The notes: generated by a model from the sequence alone, not told the origin. DNA of 64,000 bases from JAVVEH01 sp032251435 (GCA_032251435.1 JAVVEH010000024.1:3823-67822), one strand, 5' to 3'; shown: positions 1 through 9,490, numbered from the stretch's first letter. Numbers and translations are program-made.

Positions 1-3000
1 GACAGGGGGATGTCGCTCTTGAAGGCTTTTTTGACTTCTTTGCGGAATCCGCGAAAATCCAAGTCCCACCAAGAATCGAGTTTCTGGTTGAGCTTGTGGG
101 TGCCGTCGTCCAAATCGGTTTGTATGCGATGGCGGACTTTTTCATGTAGAGCATAGCGCTTGCGGGCGGTGGCGGTGGCTGCTTTTGCGAACTCCGCAAG
201 GGCTTCCTGATCGGGTTCGGAAACATCGGGGATGGGGAGGCGTTCAAAAAATTGTTTGAAACATTGATACTGCCAAAGCCCGCCACGGAGGCGCAATGGG
301 GTGCACATTTGAGAAATTGTGAACCAGATAGGACGCGATTGAAGGACTGCCAACAGCCAAGGCTCCGGTTCTGAAATGACGTAATTCTTGTTATTCGAGT
401 AAACACATGAATCGTCGAAACAGAACCTTGGAAGCTTAGCAATTTCAGGCCAGTAGATTTTCGGACTTTCGAAAAACGATGAGGCGCCAACAGCAAGCTC
501 CCACCAGCATTCGCCCTGATTCTTTCTTTTTCTTGCTGGTTCTTCGAAGCTTTCCAAGTGCTTTGCCAAAGAAGAATGATTTTCACAAAGCCACTGCCAG
601 CAATCCTGCTGACCGGTTTTTCCCGACCGAGCAGAGGTGAAGCCACTCGGCATGAAAATCAGCCAGCATTTAGGTCTTTTGTAGTACCAGGGGCGCACGT
701 CCTCCCCTCTCAGCATCGGTTTAATCATGTCTGCGCAACCGGGATCTTCCACGATCAGGCGGTCGCGGGTGCTCTGGTCGATGACGAAGGCTTCGTTGAG
801 GCCAGTTTTAACGCCATAATAGATCCGCTTTCCTACTACTTTTCCCAGTGGTTTTCCAGCATTCATCAACCGGTTAAACAGCGCGGTGACGGGGGCGGGC
901 TGGAAGCGCCATTCGGCCTGGCCGTAGACGGTGTCGTCACAGTCGATCCCCTCGCTGGCGACGGCTTCCGGGATCGATTCGGGAATCTTGCCGGACATGA
1001 AGTAGTAACGGAGTGACATTGTCACGTTTTCAGGGAGATCCGTTTCCCCCGGTCGATCTTGATTGGCCTGTCCATGCGCGCTGATTGTGTGCTCCGGCGA
1101 TTCGACGTTGGACGTTGGACGTTGGATGTTGGACGTTCGCATTTTTCTGATAATCGAAATTGTCGGATAAACCATTTCCGCATCTTCGAACGGCTGGTTT
1201 TCGCCAAAATTGACGACGTGTGTGAAACGTCCCACGGTGGGCAGCCATTTGCGGAACGGTTTTGCGAACTTCGCATTATTAAAGCTGCCGGAGGTGATGA
1301 ACCCGAGCCGTCCATCGGGCTGGAGGATATCCAAGCCACGCTCGAAGAAGTAGAGATAGGCATCGGCCGTGCCGCTGTAGCAGGCGAATTCGCGCTGGAA
1401 TCCGGGCTTGTAGGGGGCGAGCCACTCCTGCCGGATGTAGGGCGGATTGCCGATGACAACGTCAAATCCGCCGGAAGCGGATTGACGAGTGTCGAGTGCG
1501 GGTGACGAGTGCGAGGGGGAAGAGGTGACGAGCCTGTCCTCAGTAGCTTCAGCGAAGGAGCATGCGGCCGGAAATCCGAGGTCTGAGGTCGGGGATCTGG
1601 AGCAGCCGGACCCCGGCGTACTCTTATGGGAACAACCAAAAACCTGTGGGAATTCGGCGTGCCAGTCGAAGGCGCGGTCTGCGAGGTCCGCAGGGACATC
1701 AGGATGGGGTGTTGTTAACGAGTTGCCGCATTTAATGTTGCCGTCCAGATCGTTGAGGGGCCGGTCGGCCCGGGCAGTTTTCAGCCACAGAGCCAACTTG
1801 GTGATTTCGACCGATTCGGGATTGAGATCAACCCCGTAGAGATTCTGCTGGAGGATCAGTTTGTCCAGATCGAACAATTCCGGCTGTCCGCCGCGCAGCT
1901 CGGTCAGGGTGTCGTTGACCCGGGTATATTCGGCATGGAGAAAGTCGAAAGCGGCAATAAGAAAGGCACCCGACCCGCAAGCCGGATCGACAATTTTGAT
2001 ACCCCGCAAGACATTCTGATAGGCTTCCCAGAGGGCGATGGCGGCGGTTTGTTTTTTGTGATGGTGACTGTCCGGAATGCTGTCGGGATCGTGTTTGGCG
2101 TTGAGGGCGGCAAATTGCTTCTCCAGCCAGGCACCGACGGTGTTTTCAACAATATAGCGGGTGATGTATTCGGGCGTGTAGAAGACCCCTTCCTGCTTGC
2201 GCTTCGACTGCCGTTTGTCCACCGCCTGACCAAGGATCTCGGCCCGCATCGCTTCCAGGTCGCTGATCGACTGCTCGAAGATATGCCCGAGAATATTGAC
2301 ATTCACCTCGGTATGGAAATCATAGTCGGACAGGTTCAGACAGTCATTCAGGGCCTCATCCGGCACCGTGAGCGCATCCAGCCGGTCATCCCTGCGGAAC
2401 AGACCGCCATTGTAGCCGGGAATGCCCATCGGCGGATTGCCCTGGTCGACGGCGCGGAACAAGCCGCACAACTGCTGCCAGCGGGTGGTGGTGACAAAGC
2501 CGGTACCTGCCGCTTCGAAGGCCCGGTGAATGATGTTGTGGGGCAGCAGGCCGGTATCTTCACAGAAACAGATAAAGAGGATCCGGTCGAGTATCTTCTG
2601 GGCAGCTGACAGCAATGCCACCTGCGAGGCAGTGTCTTCCTGCCGAAGACCGACTTCAGTCGGCTTTTCCGGATTGGCTTCGACCAGTTGCTGAAACAGG
2701 TTCAACCGCAGATTGCTGAAAAAGGCGTAAAACCGCCGGGTGATGGCCTTTTCCTCGGTGGAGGTCTTGGCCAGCAGTTCATCGACAACGCTGTTCGCAG
2801 GGGGCGGGGCAATCAGCCGGTCGGCATGCAGAAGAAGCAGGAACTGCCGGAGAACTGTTTTGTCCTCCAGGTCCTTGATTTGGTACTCATGCATGTAGCC
2901 CTGGCCGCGTTTCTTGCTGTACAGGCGGATGACCATGAAATTCGAGACAATCACCCAGCGGCAGTCGTCGAATTTACCCAGATAGCCGAAGGCCTGATCC

Positions 3001-3404
3001 ACGGGGGTGATGTTGCCGTAGCTGCTCTGTTTGGCATCCAGATCGGCGCCGGGGGCTTTCAATTCGATCACGGCACGGGTGAAATCCGTGTCAGAACCAT
3101 AATATCCGAGACGGGCATCCGGGGTTCTGCCACCGCCTGTTTCCCGGGAGGCCGTTTCCATTTTGATGGTATGGGAATCCAGATTGCCGGCCGGCAGTTT
3201 GTATCCCAGCAGCCCGGCAAAAAAATCGATGAGAAACTGAGCCTGGGTGGAACGTTCGGTTTCCTTCAGAAAAAGCGGATCCCGGCAGGTCTGGGCCCAC
3301 CGCTTGACAATCGCCCGTTCATGAGATCCCATCGACAGTTCAAACCCCGAACAGCGAGAAGCCAGAAGGTTGGGATTGAAAAGATTTTTAGTGGGTATTG
3401 CCAT
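1..3404 (-). CDS. Type IIG restriction-modification enzyme (Eco57I-like), 3' part outside window
   Basis: Open reading frame of about 1134 codons on the minus strand with no stop before the left edge; the ATG at 3404-3402 opens with MAIPTKNLFNPNLLASRC. Fused N6-adenine methyltransferase and nuclease: methyltransferase motif I DPACGSGAFLIAA near residue 470, catalytic GNPPYIRQEWL near residue 650, and a TaqI-like specificity region after about residue 800 (near the window edge FKQFFERLPIPDVSEPDQEA). It should methylate and cut the same short DNA site. The N-terminal 300 residues resemble the nuclease and helical parts of this family. Oddities: a 7-nt tandem repeat at 1104-1138 read as RTSNIQRPTSNVE, a repeat-rich insert of about 50 residues just before the GNPPY motif (about 1496-1650), and a palindrome at 2648-2670 shared with intergenic DNA near 63.5 kb. 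I read the frame through all three and saw no stop. Family confidence is high; function and on/off state are uncertain. Confidence 0.85.
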   Translation of the reverse strand, partial: MAIPTKNLFNPNLLASRCSGFELSMGSHERAIVKRWAQTCRDPLFLKETERSTQAQFLIDFFAGLLGYKLPAGNLDSHTIKMETASRETGGGRTPDARLGYYGSDTDFTRAVIELKAPGADLDAKQSSYGNITPVDQAFGYLGKFDDCRWVIVSNFMVIRLYSKKRGQGYMHEYQIKDLEDKTVLRQFLLLLHADRLIAPPPANSVVDELLAKTSTEEKAITRRFYAFFSNLRLNLFQQLVEANPEKPTEVGLRQEDTASQVALLSAAQKILDRILFICFCEDTGLLPHNIIHRAFEAAGTGFVTTTRWQQLCGLFRAVDQGNPPMGIPGYNGGLFRRDDRLDALTVPDEALNDCLNLSDYDFHTEVNVNILGHIFEQSISDLEAMRAEILGQAVDKRQSKRKQEGVFYTPEYITRYIVENTVGAWLEKQFAALNAKHDPDSIPDSHHHKKQTAAIALWEAYQNVLRGIKIVDPACGSGAFLIAAFDFLHAEYTRVNDTLTELRGGQPELFDLDKLILQQNLYGVDLNPESVEITKLALWLKTARADRPLNDLDGNIKCGNSLTTPHPDVPADLADRAFDWHAEFPQVFGCSHKSTPGSGCSRSPTSDLGFPAACSFAEATEDRLVTSSPSHSSPALDTRQSASGGFDVVIGNPPYIRQEWLAPYKPGFQREFACYSGTADAYLYFFERGLDILQPDGRLGFITSGSFNNAKFAKPFRKWLPTVGRFTHVVNFGENQPFEDAEMVYPTISIIRKMRTSNIQRPTSNVESPEHTISAHGQANQDRPGETDLPENVTMSLRYYFMSGKIPESIPEAVASEGIDCDDTVYGQAEWRFQPAPVTALFNRLMNAGKPLGKVVGKRIYYGVKTGLNEAFVIDQSTRDRLIVEDPGCADMIKPMLRGEDVRPWYYKRPKCWLIFMPSGFTSARSGKTGQQDCWQWLCENHSSLAKHLESFEEPARKRKNQGECWWELAVGASSFFESPKIYWPEIAKLPRFCFDDSCVYSNNKNYVISEPEPWLLAVLQSRPIWFTISQMCTPLRLRGGLWQYQCFKQFFERLPIPDVSEPDQEALAEFAKAATATARKRYALHEKVRHRIQTDLDDGTHKLNQKLDSWWDLDFRGFRKEVKKAFKSDIPL
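1104..1138 (+). repeat. 7-nt tandem repeat (GACGTTG)x5 inside the restriction-modification gene
   Basis: Five consecutive heptamers: GACGTTG three times, GATGTTG, then GACGTTC. The unit has no stop codon in any minus-strand frame and encodes the same seven-residue cycle TSNVQRP in each. A gain or loss of one unit shifts the reading frame of the host gene by one base. Confidence 0.9.
2648..2670. repeat. Palindromic repeat copy inside the restriction-modification gene
   Basis: Contains the palindrome CCGACTTCAGTCGG (2650-2663). The 23-base segment matches the reverse complement of 63544-63566 at about 21 positions. Here it is coding (the KPTEVGL part of the protein); the other copy is intergenic. 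Confidence 0.65.
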
Positions 3405-3734
3405 TGATTTCCCGTTTCACCGTCGTTGGTTTCCGTAAAACATTTCCAATGCTTAAGATAGATTCCCGGATGATCCGATGCAACAACAGAAGGCAAAGAA
3501 GAAAATAAGTTTTTCGCGACACGCAAGCGCGGGCTATTTTAGGGCCTCTGCCCCCGACTCCGGCCGCTTTGCCTAAGTTTTGTGTCGCCCTTGTTTACAT
3601 TTCCCCTCCTCCCAATTTGGACAATCCAGTATTTAATTCATGGGCGCTATTGTTCCCCGCCACTGGCCTGTTATATTAATGACTTTTTAAATACTTTGTC
3701 ACGATGACTTCATGAACAACAACAGGATTTACCA
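3405..3734. other. Divergent intergenic region
   Basis: 330 bases between the divergent restriction-modification gene and the beta-mannosidase gene. Apart from the promoter candidate at 3650-3677, I see no gene, repeat or RNA structure here. Confidence 0.6.
3650..3677 (+). promoter_or_regulatory. Candidate sigma70-type promoter for beta-mannosidase
   Basis: TTGTTC, 16-base spacer, TATATT, with the gene starting about 57 bases downstream. The -35 match is weak. The GH2 gene at 14917 has a similar arrangement (TTGCCT, 16 bases, TATATT). Confidence 0.35.
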
Positions 3735-6221
3735 ATGCGGATAGTGACTTTGGACGGGATATGGGATCTCATGGATGGGCAAGGCGACTTTTCGCTTGCC
3801 GCCCAAGTGCCGGGAGATGTGACCGCCGACCTCTTGAACGCGGGAAAGATTCCTGATCCTTTCTACCGCGAAAACGAGGTGGACATCCAGTGGATTGGCG
3901 AACGGGACTGGATCTACGAACGCGCCTTTGATGTGTCCGAAACTCTGTTGACGGAGGAGCGTGTTTTGCTGCAGTGCGACGGTCTGGACACATTGGCCAC
4001 TGTCGAGATTAACGGCCGGGAAGTCGGCACCGGCGACAATATGCACCGCGCGTATGAATGGGATGTGAAAGCCATGTTGCGCCCGGGCGCCAACACCATC
4101 CGCGTCACGTTCGCCTCCGCCAATGTTTATACGCGCGAACGCCATGAGCAACGTCCGTTCCGGGCGCGCGTCGGGGAGAGTCATCCTTCCGCCTATCCCG
4201 GCTGGATACGGAAAGAAGCCAGTAATTTCGGTTGGGACTGGGGGCCCATCCTGGTCACGGCGGGTATCTGGCGCGGGATCCGGCTGGCGGCGTTCTCAAC
4301 CGCCCGGATTGGGGATATTCGCATTGACCAAGAGCATAGCGGCGGCGGCGTGACACTGAACGTGTTCACAACCGTTGACGCGGCGGGCGGCGACGCTCTG
4401 ACCGCGCGTGTCACGGCCTTGTTCAAAGGAAAAACAGTAGACTCAAAAGACATCCTGACGACGGATTCAGACACCCTGTCCCTGACAATCCCGAACCCCA
4501 GCCTCTGGTGGCCGGCCGGCATGGGCGGACAACCTCTCTATGATGTGCGCGTCGAGTTGCTTTCCGGCGATGGCGAGGTGGTCGACAGTCAAACCAAACG
4601 CGTCGGCCTGCGGACGCTGGTCTTGGACCGGCATGACGATGAGTGGGGGGAATCATTCCAGTTCGTGGTCAACGGCGTGCCCTTCTTCGCCAAGGGTGCG
4701 AATTGGATTCCGGCCGACGCGATTCTCGCGCGCCGCACCCCTCAACTCTATCGCCAACTGATCGAAGACGCCGCGGCCGCCAACATGAATATGCTGCGTG
4801 TCTGGGGCGGCGGCATTTATGAGGAAGATTATTTCTATGACATCTGTGACGAACTGGGCATCTGCGTCTGGCAGGATTTCATGTTCGCTTGCATGAGTTA
4901 TCCCACCTTTGATGACGCCTTCATGAAAACGGTCGAAGCCGAGGCGCGCGACAATGTGAAGCGGTTGCGGCATCATCCCAGCATCGCTCTCTGGTGCGGA
5001 AACAACGAACTTGAACAGCAGGCTATCGGCGAAACCTGGACGCTGACCCGCATGAGCCTTGAAGATTACAAACGCCTGTTCGATGACCTGCTGGCCGATG
5101 TGGCCCGTGAACTGGACCCCCAACGCGACTACTGGCCCTCCAGCCCCCACTCCCCAAGGGGGGAACGGACGAATTACAACAATCCCGATTGCGGCGACGC
5201 CCATTTATGGGATGTCTGGCACGGCAAAAAACCCTTCGAGTGGTACCGTACCGCCCATCATCGTTTCTGTAGTGAATTCGGGTTCCAATCGTTCCCGGAA
5301 CCAAAAACTGTCCGCGGGTACACTGAACCCCGGGACCGTAACGTGACAACCGCGGTCATGGAACATCACCAGCGCTCCGGCATCGGCAACACCACGATCA
5401 TGCAATACATGCTGGACTGGTTCAGAATGCCGACCGCCTTTGACATGACGTTGCGGGCGTCGCAAATTCTGCAAGGCATGGCGATCACCTACGCGGTCGA
5501 GCACTGGCGCCGCGGCATGCCCCGCTCGATGGGAGCGCTCTACTGGCAGCATAACGACTGCTGGCCGGTGGCCAGTTGGGCGTCGATTGATTATCATGGA
5601 CGCTGGAAGGCCCTGCACTATATGGCCCGGCACTTTTTCGCGCCACTGCTGGTCAGCGGTGTGGAAGACCTGAAAAACCATACTGTCGATGTTCATGTCA
5701 CCAGTGACCTCCAGAAATCCCTGCCGGCGACGCTGACGTGGGTCGCGACGGATGTGGCTGGCGGGGTCTTGGACTCTGGAGAAACACGCGTGCGAACCCC
5801 GGTCAACGGCAATCTTCGGGCGCTGACCATCGACTTAAAAAAAGTGGTCAAACAAGCGGGCAAGCGGAATGTCATGGTCTGGCTGGAACTCTCAGCCGAA
5901 GGGCGGGAAAGATGTGTCAGTCTGGTCACCTTCGTCAAACCGAAACATTTGGAACTGGCCACTGACCCCGGTGTCTCGATGAGCGTGACCGAAACAGGTG
6001 AGGCTTTCCGAGTCACGTTGAAAACTAAGCGGCCGGCTCTCTGGGCCTGGCTGGAACTGGACAATTTGGAGGCCCGTTTTTCTGATAATTATCTGCATCT
6101 GCGCCCGGCGCGGACGGTCACAATTGATGTCACCCCCGGCCAGCCGGTGACCCTTGACGAGGTAAAGGAAAAAATCAGTGTCCATAGCCTCGTTGACACC
6201 TATCGCACGGACGGCAGGTGA
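3735..6221 (+). CDS. Beta-mannosidase, glycoside hydrolase family 2
   Basis: 828 residues, the usual size for bacterial and eukaryotic GH2 beta-mannosidases, which remove non-reducing beta-mannosyl residues from mannan oligosaccharides or N-glycan cores. Order: jelly-roll sugar-binding domain (about 1-190), immunoglobulin-like domain (about 190-300), TIM barrel from about 300 (GANWIPADAILARR), beta-rich C-terminus. Acid/base Glu425 lies in WCGNNELEQ, nucleophile Glu514 in CSEFGFQSF. No signal peptide, so it probably acts in the cytoplasm on imported oligosaccharides. It is followed by serA after a short gap and may share its transcript. Confidence 0.92.
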   Translation: MRIVTLDGIWDLMDGQGDFSLAAQVPGDVTADLLNAGKIPDPFYRENEVDIQWIGERDWIYERAFDVSETLLTEERVLLQCDGLDTLATVEINGREVGTGDNMHRAYEWDVKAMLRPGANTIRVTFASANVYTRERHEQRPFRARVGESHPSAYPGWIRKEASNFGWDWGPILVTAGIWRGIRLAAFSTARIGDIRIDQEHSGGGVTLNVFTTVDAAGGDALTARVTALFKGKTVDSKDILTTDSDTLSLTIPNPSLWWPAGMGGQPLYDVRVELLSGDGEVVDSQTKRVGLRTLVLDRHDDEWGESFQFVVNGVPFFAKGANWIPADAILARRTPQLYRQLIEDAAAANMNMLRVWGGGIYEEDYFYDICDELGICVWQDFMFACMSYPTFDDAFMKTVEAEARDNVKRLRHHPSIALWCGNNELEQQAIGETWTLTRMSLEDYKRLFDDLLADVARELDPQRDYWPSSPHSPRGERTNYNNPDCGDAHLWDVWHGKKPFEWYRTAHHRFCSEFGFQSFPEPKTVRGYTEPRDRNVTTAVMEHHQRSGIGNTTIMQYMLDWFRMPTAFDMTLRASQILQGMAITYAVEHWRRGMPRSMGALYWQHNDCWPVASWASIDYHGRWKALHYMARHFFAPLLVSGVEDLKNHTVDVHVTSDLQKSLPATLTWVATDVAGGVLDSGETRVRTPVNGNLRALTIDLKKVVKQAGKRNVMVWLELSAEGRERCVSLVTFVKPKHLELATDPGVSMSVTETGEAFRVTLKTKRPALWAWLELDNLEARFSDNYLHLRPARTVTIDVTPGQPVTLDEVKEKISVHSLVDTYRTDGR

Positions 6222-6289
6222 CGGAACCGACGGCCCTCCGGATCGGGAAAACACGTGTTGGTCATCGAAAGCGAACAAGGACATATCAA

Positions 6290-7477
6290 ATGAATATACT
6301 GATTGCCGACAAAGTGTCGCCTAAAATGATCGCTGACCTCCAGGGGCTGGGGGCGGATGTCGTTTCCATGCCGGACATTAAGCCGGATGAGCTTCCGGGC
6401 GTGATCGGCAACGCCAAAGTCCTCATTGTCCGATCAAAAAAGGTGACAGCCGACACCATCCACGCCGGTCATAATCTCAGTTTAATTGTGCGTGCCGGCG
6501 CGGGCGTGAACACCATCGACTTGGATGCCGCTTCCCGGAGCGGAACCTATGTGGCCAATTGTCCCGGCAAGAACACCGACGCGGTGGCGGAACTGGTCAT
6601 CGGCCTGATGATCGCCTGTGACCGCGGCATCGTGGACGCCACACTGGCTCTACGCCAAGGGGCTTGGGAGAAAAAGAGATTTGGGGCGGGCGCCGGTTTG
6701 AAAGGGCGCACGTTGGGAATCATCGGAACCGGCGCCATTGGCATGGCTGTGGCGCGCCGCGCCCAAGGACTGGACATGAATATCATCGCCTGGTCCCGCA
6801 GCCTGACGCCGGAAACCGCCAAGTCCCTTGATATGGAATTCGCCGCCACCCCCCTGGATGTGGCCGTCAAGGCGGATGTGGTCAGCGTCCATGTGGCCGC
6901 CGCCCCTGAAACCAAGGGCATGATCAATGAGACGTTCTTCGCCGCGATGAAAGAGGGCGCTATTTTTATCAACGCCTCCCGTGGCGACATTGTCGATCAC
7001 GACGCCTTGCTCGTGGCGATTGACCGCAAAGGCGTCAAAGCCGGCTTGGATGTCTTCGCCGGTGAGCCGAGCGGCGGGCAAGCGGCATTCGATCAGACGG
7101 AACTGGCGGGCAAGGTGGTCTGCACGCCCCATATCGGGGCCTCCACCGCCCAAGCTGAAGAGGCCATCGCGGCGGAAGCCGTCCGGGTGGTGAAAGAGTT
7201 CACCCGCACGGGTTCTCCCCCCAATGTGGTCAACGTCCGCACCGCGCCGGGCGCCGGAGCGACGCTGGTTGTCCGCCATTACAACCGGGTGGGTGTCCTC
7301 GCGGGGGTCTTGAACCTCCTGCGTGATGAAGGCATCAACATTGAGGAAATGCAGAACCTTATCTTCGCGCACAGCGAGGCCGCGTCCTGCACGATCATGG
7401 TCGACCGGAAGCCCACCTCCCGGCTTGTCGCTCAGATTGAGCAATCAAACGACATCATCGAAGTCGTGGCGGAATAA
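6290..7477 (+). CDS. serA: D-3-phosphoglycerate dehydrogenase with C-terminal ACT domain
   Basis: First step of serine synthesis: oxidises 3-phosphoglycerate to 3-phosphohydroxypyruvate with NAD+. 395 residues from the ATG at 6290, chosen because AAGGA lies about 8 bases upstream and MNILIADKVSP is a normal family start; a GTG at 6218 overlapping the previous stop is less likely. The NAD-binding motif GIIGTGAIG is near residue 142. Catalytic residues by family pattern are Arg231 (NASRGDIVD), Glu259 (FAGEPS) and His281 (CTPHIGAST). The ACT domain from about 320 (YNRVGVLAGVLNLLRDEGIN) suggests serine feedback. Placement after a mannosidase gene does not suggest a shared pathway. Confidence 0.88.
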   Translation: MNILIADKVSPKMIADLQGLGADVVSMPDIKPDELPGVIGNAKVLIVRSKKVTADTIHAGHNLSLIVRAGAGVNTIDLDAASRSGTYVANCPGKNTDAVAELVIGLMIACDRGIVDATLALRQGAWEKKRFGAGAGLKGRTLGIIGTGAIGMAVARRAQGLDMNIIAWSRSLTPETAKSLDMEFAATPLDVAVKADVVSVHVAAAPETKGMINETFFAAMKEGAIFINASRGDIVDHDALLVAIDRKGVKAGLDVFAGEPSGGQAAFDQTELAGKVVCTPHIGASTAQAEEAIAAEAVRVVKEFTRTGSPPNVVNVRTAPGAGATLVVRHYNRVGVLAGVLNLLRDEGINIEEMQNLIFAHSEAASCTIMVDRKPTSRLVAQIEQSNDIIEVVAE

Positions 7478-7489
7478 GAGTCGTGATTC

Positions 7490-8080
7490 ATGCATTCATT
7501 TCTTAGCTTGTGGATCAAACTTTTTTTTGTCCTGACCCCGTTCTTCGCATTGAGCATGTTTCTCACCCTGACCGAAGGATATGATGAAGCGCGGCGGCGG
7601 CGGGTCGCCTTGATGTCCTCCGCCGCGGTTCTGGTCTTGTGTCTTGTGCTCTTTTTTCTAGGCCGGCAGATCTTTTTCCTTTTCGGGATAACGGTCGACG
7701 CTTTCCGTATTGGCGCCGGGGTCTTGCTCCTATTGAATGGCATCGGGCTGGTGCAAGGAAAGACCGCGGCGCCCGGATTGACCAGCGACAGCGAGCTGGC
7801 TGTCGTGCCTCTGGGCATGCCGATTATCGTGGGCCCGGCCACGACCGGCACACTCCTGGTTTTGGGAGCGGAGCTGTCATCTCTGTCGGAAAAAGTTTTA
7901 GGCAGCTTAGCCGTGTCCGCCGCCGTGGCAAGTATCGGAGCCGTTCTCTTTACCGGTTCGATCATTCAGCGGCACGTCGGCCGCCGGGGGCTTTCCATTC
8001 TCAGCAAGCTGACCGGTTTGATTCTCTCCGCCCTGGCCGCCCAGATGATCATGACGGGTGTCCAGGCGTTCTTGGCCTGA
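7490..8080 (+). CDS. MarC-family integral membrane protein (UPF0056)
   Basis: 196 residues with about six hydrophobic segments and the family signatures FFALSMFLTLTEGYD near the N-terminus and PLGMPIIVGPATTGTLLV in the middle. MarC/UPF0056 proteins are inner-membrane proteins whose transport role is not settled; some databases call them NAAT-family transporters. Starts 12 bases after the serA stop, so the two are probably co-transcribed. Confidence 0.85.
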   Translation: MHSFLSLWIKLFFVLTPFFALSMFLTLTEGYDEARRRRVALMSSAAVLVLCLVLFFLGRQIFFLFGITVDAFRIGAGVLLLLNGIGLVQGKTAAPGLTSDSELAVVPLGMPIIVGPATTGTLLVLGAELSSLSEKVLGSLAVSAAVASIGAVLFTGSIIQRHVGRRGLSILSKLTGLILSALAAQMIMTGVQAFLA

Positions 8081-8161
8081 GAGACAGCGTGACATCTTCT
8101 CACAAACAAGTCCTTCACATCCTAACGATGCATGTCAATCGCCGAAAAAAAGGAAATCCAC

Positions 8162-9310
8162 ATGACAAACCGTGAACGCGCCTTGGCCGTATTGAATTAT
8201 GAACCCTACGACCGCTTGCCATTGGTCCACTTCGGCTATTGGCGCGAAACCCTCCAAAAATGGGCGGATGAAGGGCATATCAGCCAGGCGTTGGTGAAAG
8301 CGCATGGTGACGGCAATCCCGCTGACTATGAGTTGAACGACATGCTGGGCTGGGACTTTAACTGGCAATGCATGTTCTCCCCCGCCAGCAGCCTGCGCCC
8401 CGGATTTGACAGTGAGGTGATCAAAACACTGGAGGACGGTTCCCGGCACATTCTCGACAACAATGGTGTCGTCTTGCTTCAGGCCCCTGGCGCGGGCAGT
8501 ATCCCGGCTGAAATCAGCCATACACTGACGGATCGTCAGAGCTGGGAGGAACAGTATAAATTCCGGTATCAATGGACCGAGGAACGGGTGACCAACGCCC
8601 GCGTTTTGGTGAACGATCACATGGAAAAATTCTGTGACGGCGGACTCGACTTTCTCCGTCAGGATAAGCGTGACTACCTGTACGGCCTCCATTGCGGCAG
8701 CCTTTTCGGCACCATTCGCAATATCGTCGGTGTCGAAGGCGGCAGTTACATCTACTGTGATGACGAGGCGCTTTTCACCGAGATAATCGACACCAACGCC
8801 GAGGTGTGCTATCAGAACGTCAAATACGCTCTGGAAACAGGCGCTAAATTCGATTTCGGCCACTTTTGGGAAGACATCTGCTTCAAAAATGGTCCTTTGG
8901 TCATCCCCAGCGTGTTTGACGAAAAGGTCGGCCCGCACTACAAACGGATCACGGATCTGTTGAAAGCGCATGGGATCACGATCGTCTCTCTCGATTGTGA
9001 CGGCATGATCGACGCTCTCATTCCGACGTGGTTCGAAAATGGTGTCAACACCATGTTTCCCATTGAAGTCGGCACGTGGGACGCCAGCATCGCCCCCTGG
9101 CGTGAGACGTATGGCCGGGGATTGCGGGGCGTGGGCGGAATGAATAAAAATGTTTTCGCCCGCGACCGGGCCGCCGTCGATGCCGAAATTGAGCGGTTAC
9201 GTCCCTTGATCGAACTGGGTGGCTTTATTCCCTGTCCGGATCACCGCATTCCGCCGGGCGCCGAATGGGATCTGGTGAAATATTACTGTGAAAAGACGCG
9301 CGGGAGCTGA
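8162..9310 (+). CDS. Uroporphyrinogen decarboxylase (URO-D) family protein, not HemE
   Basis: 382 residues from the ATG at 8162, which has AAGGAAA about 6 bases upstream; an upstream ATG at 8132 lacks a ribosome binding site. The start MTNRERALAVLNYEPYDRLP and the C-terminal CPDHRIPPGAEWDLVKYY are typical of the URO-D/MtaA superfamily. Members either decarboxylate uroporphyrinogen or move methyl groups between corrinoid proteins and CoM or folate. It lacks the haem-biosynthesis context expected of HemE and has no corrinoid protein beside it, so the substrate is unknown. A distant paralogue lies at 23038-24120. Confidence 0.8.
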   Translation: MTNRERALAVLNYEPYDRLPLVHFGYWRETLQKWADEGHISQALVKAHGDGNPADYELNDMLGWDFNWQCMFSPASSLRPGFDSEVIKTLEDGSRHILDNNGVVLLQAPGAGSIPAEISHTLTDRQSWEEQYKFRYQWTEERVTNARVLVNDHMEKFCDGGLDFLRQDKRDYLYGLHCGSLFGTIRNIVGVEGGSYIYCDDEALFTEIIDTNAEVCYQNVKYALETGAKFDFGHFWEDICFKNGPLVIPSVFDEKVGPHYKRITDLLKAHGITIVSLDCDGMIDALIPTWFENGVNTMFPIEVGTWDASIAPWRETYGRGLRGVGGMNKNVFARDRAAVDAEIERLRPLIELGGFIPCPDHRIPPGAEWDLVKYYCEKTRGS

Positions 9311-9490
9311 ATTGACGATCCCGGCCGCGGCGGCGGATCCGCCTTCGCCCGACATGGCTCTTCTGAGACAAGAAGTGACTTCAGCGCTTTTTGACTGGTC
9401 GATATGGCTGATTTCGGGATCCACTTACGCACAAGGCTACAGCGCTCATTCGAAGGTTGTTCCGGACTCATTACACGGTAAAGTACCCAC

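Noticed and set aside
558..3407. Several plus-strand open frames over the first 3.4 kb.
   Set aside because: They lie opposite the restriction-modification gene, whose minus-strand frame has clear methyltransferase motifs.
6218..6290. GTG start of serA overlapping the beta-mannosidase stop.
   Set aside because: The 24 extra residues are Arg/Thr-rich and foreign to the family, while ATG 6290 has an AAGGA at good distance.
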